Shown here: positions 24,001 to 30,000 of the stretch, in pieces
Position numbering within the stretch: the stretch's first letter is position 1
Layout of the letters: every line of letters starts with the position of its first letter
Position numbers and translations under genes: made by a program
Origin: Linyphia triangularis
Taxonomy: Eukaryota; Arthropoda; Arachnida; Araneae; Linyphiidae
DNA length: 64,000 nucleotides
Assembly (NCBI GenBank): GCA_963978545.1
Contig: OZ021732.1
Span: forward strand, 49,767,214-49,831,213
Direction: 5' to 3'
Notes under the pieces: model-generated
Told to the model about the DNA's origin: nothing
The model's database searches: none
The model's input: only the letters and a program-made list of their open reading frames with translations

Positions 24001-27000
24001 TGTTTTGTTCAAGATAAAATACATATAAAAAGAAATACGAAAATAAAATTTTCGAATCAAAGAGTTGAGTGCCAGAGATTAATAAGCTTGTGTCGATTAA
24101 TAAGAATTAAGAAAAATCTAAGAAGCAAGCTTTTCATTGTTGCACTTGATAATCTTGTAAATGAAATTAATAAAGCCAATAGCATTGCAGAATTTCATGT
24201 ACTATTTTAATAGTGTAACTGCCAGAAACTTGAGGATTCCTACTTATTAGATCACCTGAAATATTTTTTTGGACAAAGGTTTACAAGTGTTCTTGTAAGA
24301 ATGCAAAATTCTCTTATTTATTATTTGTGTTCTGAGTGTTCATTTGTATTTTATGGAAAATGTAAACAAAGCTTAAATCCATGTATCAACTGTATTCTTT
24401 TACTATTGTGTTTAAATTGTCCTTGCAGTTAGATAAGATGTTTTTATTGTCCAAGTTAAATGTAAGTTGTATTTTGTGAAGGTGACTACTGACTTGCGAC
24501 ATGGCTGTACACTCACTCACACTGGAACTTCTGCATCGGCTCCTCTTGCTGCTGGGATCTGTGCTCTTGCTCTTGAAACCAAGTAAACACTATTAAATTT
24601 TTTAAGGAAAAAATAATGTTGTATTTCTATGTTTTAGTTTTTCTTTAAAAAATAATCTGTTTCAATTGAAGCAGAGCTTAAGGTGTAACTATTCAAGTAC
24701 TTCATGTGTCGCTTATATTGCCTTAGAATAAAAACATTTTTGTGTTAATCAATGAAATTTAATTAATTCTAAAATATGCAATTCATTAAGGGAAAAAATT
24801 AAAATTCCTCGAATGAAAAATTAAATTGTAATTAAAATGTTTGTTTGCAGTTGGATAGATATTATTATAAAATACAATATTTTTCATGTATATATTTTTA
24901 AAAAATCATTTAATATATTGACTATCAACTGTAATATTACTTGTGATTGTAGAGCTGCTGGTATAATAGGTTTGGCAGCTAAAGTGTTAAAAATATGCAA
25001 ATGAAAAATTCCTTCTAATATATTTACGATTAAAAAATTTAATAAATTAATGAAGGATTGATTTTCACATGTAACATATTTACACAGAATACAAAAGGTA
25101 AAAAAATTTGTATTGAACCCTAAAAATGTACCTTAAGCTGTCAGTAAAATAATTTGTACTAGCTAGATTTACAGCATTAATTTAAAGTAAAAAACAAAAA
25201 TTTATGGTAATCTAAATTTTAATTCTGCCATCTGTTAAGAGCAAAATAAATTATCTATTTTTCATTTGATCCAAAAAGAAGCTCTTCGAATATTTCCTTC
25301 AATGTTTATGTTAAAAAAAAAAGTAGAGTAAACAAACACATGATAGATTAAAAAAATTATAAAGTTAAAAATTATAAATCTTCAATAGCATAGTGCTTAT
25401 TCAGTTTGTTCTTATTTATGAGTAAAGAAAATTATAGTATACTTTTAAAAAATGGATACTTATTTTGCCAGTATTCATTGAGTAATGAAACATTGTGTCT
25501 AAATTTCTAGGTTTAAACAAGAGTTCTTCTGAAAACCTATTTTGTTTTAACAAGTGATAAACAATATCTAGTAACTTTTAAATTTATCCAGTGTACTTGT
25601 TTGTACATGGTACATAGTATTACATGGTTTGTACGTTTTTAAAAAACCTTGAAAAGTGCTTGAAAAAAAAATCTTTCATTTTCAAGTGATTGAAAACCTC
25701 GAATTCTGTAAAAATATGTTTAAAGTGCTTGGATTTCTTTTTATTTTCTAAAATTATAGCATCTTAAAAAATGTTGATCAACAAAGTGCACATGTATTTG
25801 GAAACGAAGTATTAGATACTGAAATACTATGGACATTGAAAATCATAAAAAACCACGGCTGTTATGAATTAGATGAAAACATTGATTAATTATGCAATTG
25901 CATGTTCGCCGATAGCGGGATTGCATCTAAATTTTCATGTGGAGAAAAAAACTGCATATTATACAGTATTTGTAATCAAGCCTTCAGAGTGAATTGGAAG
26001 ACAGTTTAATCAGTAAGACTTTTGTATTATTATTTGACGAGTCTTAATATGATGAAACAAGACAATCAAATGGATGTTCACATCTGATATTGGCGTAATT
26101 GCCAAGTGAGTACTAGCTACTTTTCTTCTGTTTTTATGGGACATAGTACTGCTTCTGACATATAGGAAGTTTTTTTTTTCTATCGTAACCTTAAAATTTT
26201 CTTTCATTGAAACCTTAAAAAAGAAAACATTTTTTTTTTTTTGTGTACTTACTCAATTTGAACATGCACCGTTTGCCAATAGAAAAAAATTTGGATTTTT
26301 TTTATGTATTTGTGTTGATAAAGCATCCTTAAAAAGTACTTAAAAGTCCTAGAATTTTTTCCTCCTTCAAGTGTACGAACTATGTATTATAAAATATCTT
26401 AGCTGTTAGCTAAGTTCTTAGCCTGTTACTTTATTTTTTAATTGCAGTTCTTTTATTTAACGTAGTTTAAAATCACTTTTCACTATTATAAATTAATAAA
26501 TAATAGCATTGAGTAGGATCTGCTGTAACTTAGGACATTAGGACAGCCATTACACTTTAAAAATTCTTTTTAAAAGTCTTTATTAAAAAAATTCCAAAAA
26601 AGTTCTTTAAAAATGACTTCTTTTTTTTTAATTGTAGTAAAAAAAAAAAAAAAAAGCTTTGTGAATTAAAAAAAAAAAGGGATCACATTATCAAGAATGT
26701 CAGGGGGGGAAATAATAATACTTTATTTTCTCAAATAGCTCATCTTTCATAAAAGAAGACACTTTAAGAGAAGACTATTGTAGTGTAATTGGACTATTAT
26801 TATTTAATTTTTAGCCCCAATTTGACATGGCGAGACATGCAGCATATTGTTGTCCGAACAGCAAAGCCAGAGAACCTATTTGCGCCTGATTGGATCACTA
26901 ATGGAGTTGGCAGAAATGGTTAGTTCTCAATTGACGTTTCATTTATGTAGGTTATTAAAAAATGACCATGCACTTTCCTCATTTGATATTTAATGGATCT

Positions 27001-30000
27001 TGGCTCCGTAAGAGCTCTTATAGGATACCAAATATCTCTAAGTGTTTCAGATTTTAATCACCTTCCAAATCTAGATTACTTGTTCTTTGGCAGAAATATT
27101 TTCATAATATCATTGTATTGTTATATTAATATTTGATGACGCTTTCAAAAAGAGTTTGGTCAGTCTCTTAAGAAATTCTTTAGTGTTTAATTTAATTCTC
27201 TTTTATATATTACTAGCAAAATGCAAAAATACCCAATTGACTTTTTCCATGATTAAAATGTTTTAAGTGGTCATCTTTTAATTCAAAAACAATTTTTGTT
27301 AGTGAGTCACTCATTTGGATATGGAATGATGGATGCTGGTGCTATGGTCAAATTGGCTCGCACGTGGGTCGCTGTGCCTAAACAAAAGACTTGTGAGATA
27401 AGGGGGCACACCATTGAAAAGTAAGTGGATCCAATCAACCACTGCAATCATATTATTCTTGTCTCAGATTGGTTATCAAAATTTGTAAGACTAAACACCA
27501 ATTATTTAGAGTGGTAATTCTGATATGATTCATAGGAAAGAAACCTTTGTTAATCAGAAAATGATGATCAATATAATTTGTGATTATTAAAAATTGTCAG
27601 TTACCCTTATTGTATGATTTTCTTATTCTTCTAAATGCTCTGACAACACCATGTTTCATAATGATATGAACACCCTGTTTCTTAGGCATAACATTTTAAA
27701 ATAGAAGATAATGACATCTGTCATCTTCAAGTAACGAACGCTGTTAATTTATTATCTACATTAAGGAGGAAATGAAATTGCTACATATTTCAAAACTTAA
27801 AAGAATGTTTTGTTGGTATGAGGGTGTTCTTAATGATATGAACAGTTTTACAAAATGCTGTTAATTACCCAGGGTTCCCACAATCATTAAAAGTGCTTAA
27901 TATTTTTTAACTTGTTTTCAAGGCCTTGAAAATGTTTATAGATGCTTAAAAGTCCTTGAAAATGCTGAAAGGCCCTTAAAAGTCCTTAATTTTTGTGGAT
28001 GGTGTGTGCTCAACTGCAAAATTTATAAGAATACAACTTAAACTTGCTATCCCCGCGTGACCGCCTCTTTTTGCACTGTATCGGAATTCTCTGGCATATT
28101 TATAATACGTATCCACAAACTTTTTAGTAGAATATACTTTATTAAAAATTTATATGTATATATGATGCCTGAAAACAAATTTTCAAAGGTCCTTAAAAAC
28201 ATTGTTTAGGTCATTGAAAGTCATTGATTTTCATTTTGTGATTTGAGTGGGAACCCTGTTGCCTCTATATTCACCCCCTTTTTTTTAACCGGGCATAAAC
28301 ATGGTCAGGTATGGATCATAATATTTTTTTAAATAGTTCCTGAATGATATCTTCCCATTGTTTGATAATTGTAGATATTAATTCTGTAGTATTATTAGAC
28401 TATTTTCCATCTAATAAACGTTTATGGATAACAAAATTTAAGCATTAAGCCACTGACTTTAATCCAGATGAAAATATTTACAGATGACAATTACATGCTT
28501 AGTGAGCCATCACACCAGTTAAGATGGCAGAGAAAGTCTATACAAACATTTGCGTACATATATTATTTCCTACATAAACAGTTGCAGTTAAACAGATATA
28601 AATTTACATATAATAAAAGAGTTAACTTTCCTAGAAGTATAATCTGCACTTGTTGCTGTTTCTCCATCTATAAATAACTCAACCCAGTCCACTGTAAACA
28701 AACCCAAAGTTTACGTTTGCTAAATGACCGGTCTGATAAGGCTGGAGAATGAAAAACCTACTATCCATAAACACAATAAGTACCAAATTACAAAGTAAAC
28801 TGATAAACTTATTTATCCTTTATGTTTATGTTTTCCAACATTCCCGATAGTTTTCGAGGTGTCGGCGATCTTTGCCCGTTAGTTTAGCGGGACACAAACG
28901 CGGTGTTACCGAACGTGTTATAGTGTTAAAAGTTAGTTTAAGGTTTATAACCATCAAGTGTTTTTATTAAGCATTTAAAAAGCATATTTCCACTCTGATA
29001 CATGAAGTTGCGATCGTGTATCACTGTTGTTGCAGTTATTAATTTTGTCAAAAATAGCCAACAATTATTTAAAAAAATACTCTTTGGATTTGAAAAATAC
29101 CACTTAAAATTTAGAGAGGTGGTGAAAATACCTTTTGGAAATATTTAACTGATAAACACTGCTCCCATGTACTGTTAGCGGTGTGAATAGGTGCATTATC
29201 ATTCTTAAAAATAAAGGGACTACAATTTTTTCAGTGAAAAGCAATTGATTCTCTTCCATTTGGTTTTGATAATCAAAAGCATTCTAGCCATCTCTAAGGA
29301 ATAGAAGATTTATTCGACAACTATGTCTAAACCCTGCCCACACCATGACCCACCTTCCACCATGTTGCTGTTTTGAAAATAACTGTGATTAATTTCGAAG
29401 GAATAATGTGCGACTAACCATCCAGGCCATCCAAATTTAATTTTTTTTTTAGCAGAAAGTTTTATTCTTTCATATTCAACTCTCTAAGATATGTGATATC
29501 AACTCCAATATAATCTTCTTGGATCATATGAGGTTGGGTTTTCCTTCCTTGGTATTTCACTATTTCGGTGCTTCTTTCGAACATAGGCAGGTTAGCTTTG
29601 GATGCAGCCACTTGGGGATCACTTGATAATTAACCTTGAGAATGCTGCTTTATTTCCTTGCCACAAATATTTTTGTCAGAAAGAAATTTTTTTACAGTGT
29701 CCTGTCACTGACAACTGATGATATTAAGAATGGTGTTTTTTGCATACTTTTATTTCGTTTCTTAAATGGAAATATTTTCTACTGTGTGACAATAGTTCGA
29801 CATTGAAGTTAATATTGAAAAGTGTTCATATCATTATGCAACGCTGTAAAATGTCAGAAAATTTGTCGTTTAAAATCAATCTTTTCTTTTGTTGTACCAT
29901 ATTCAAGACAATATTTTTTTAAAAAGACTTAAAACTTAAATCCTTTCAATTGGTTTCGACACACATCTTGAAAAATAAAAACTATGTGATAATATCTGAA

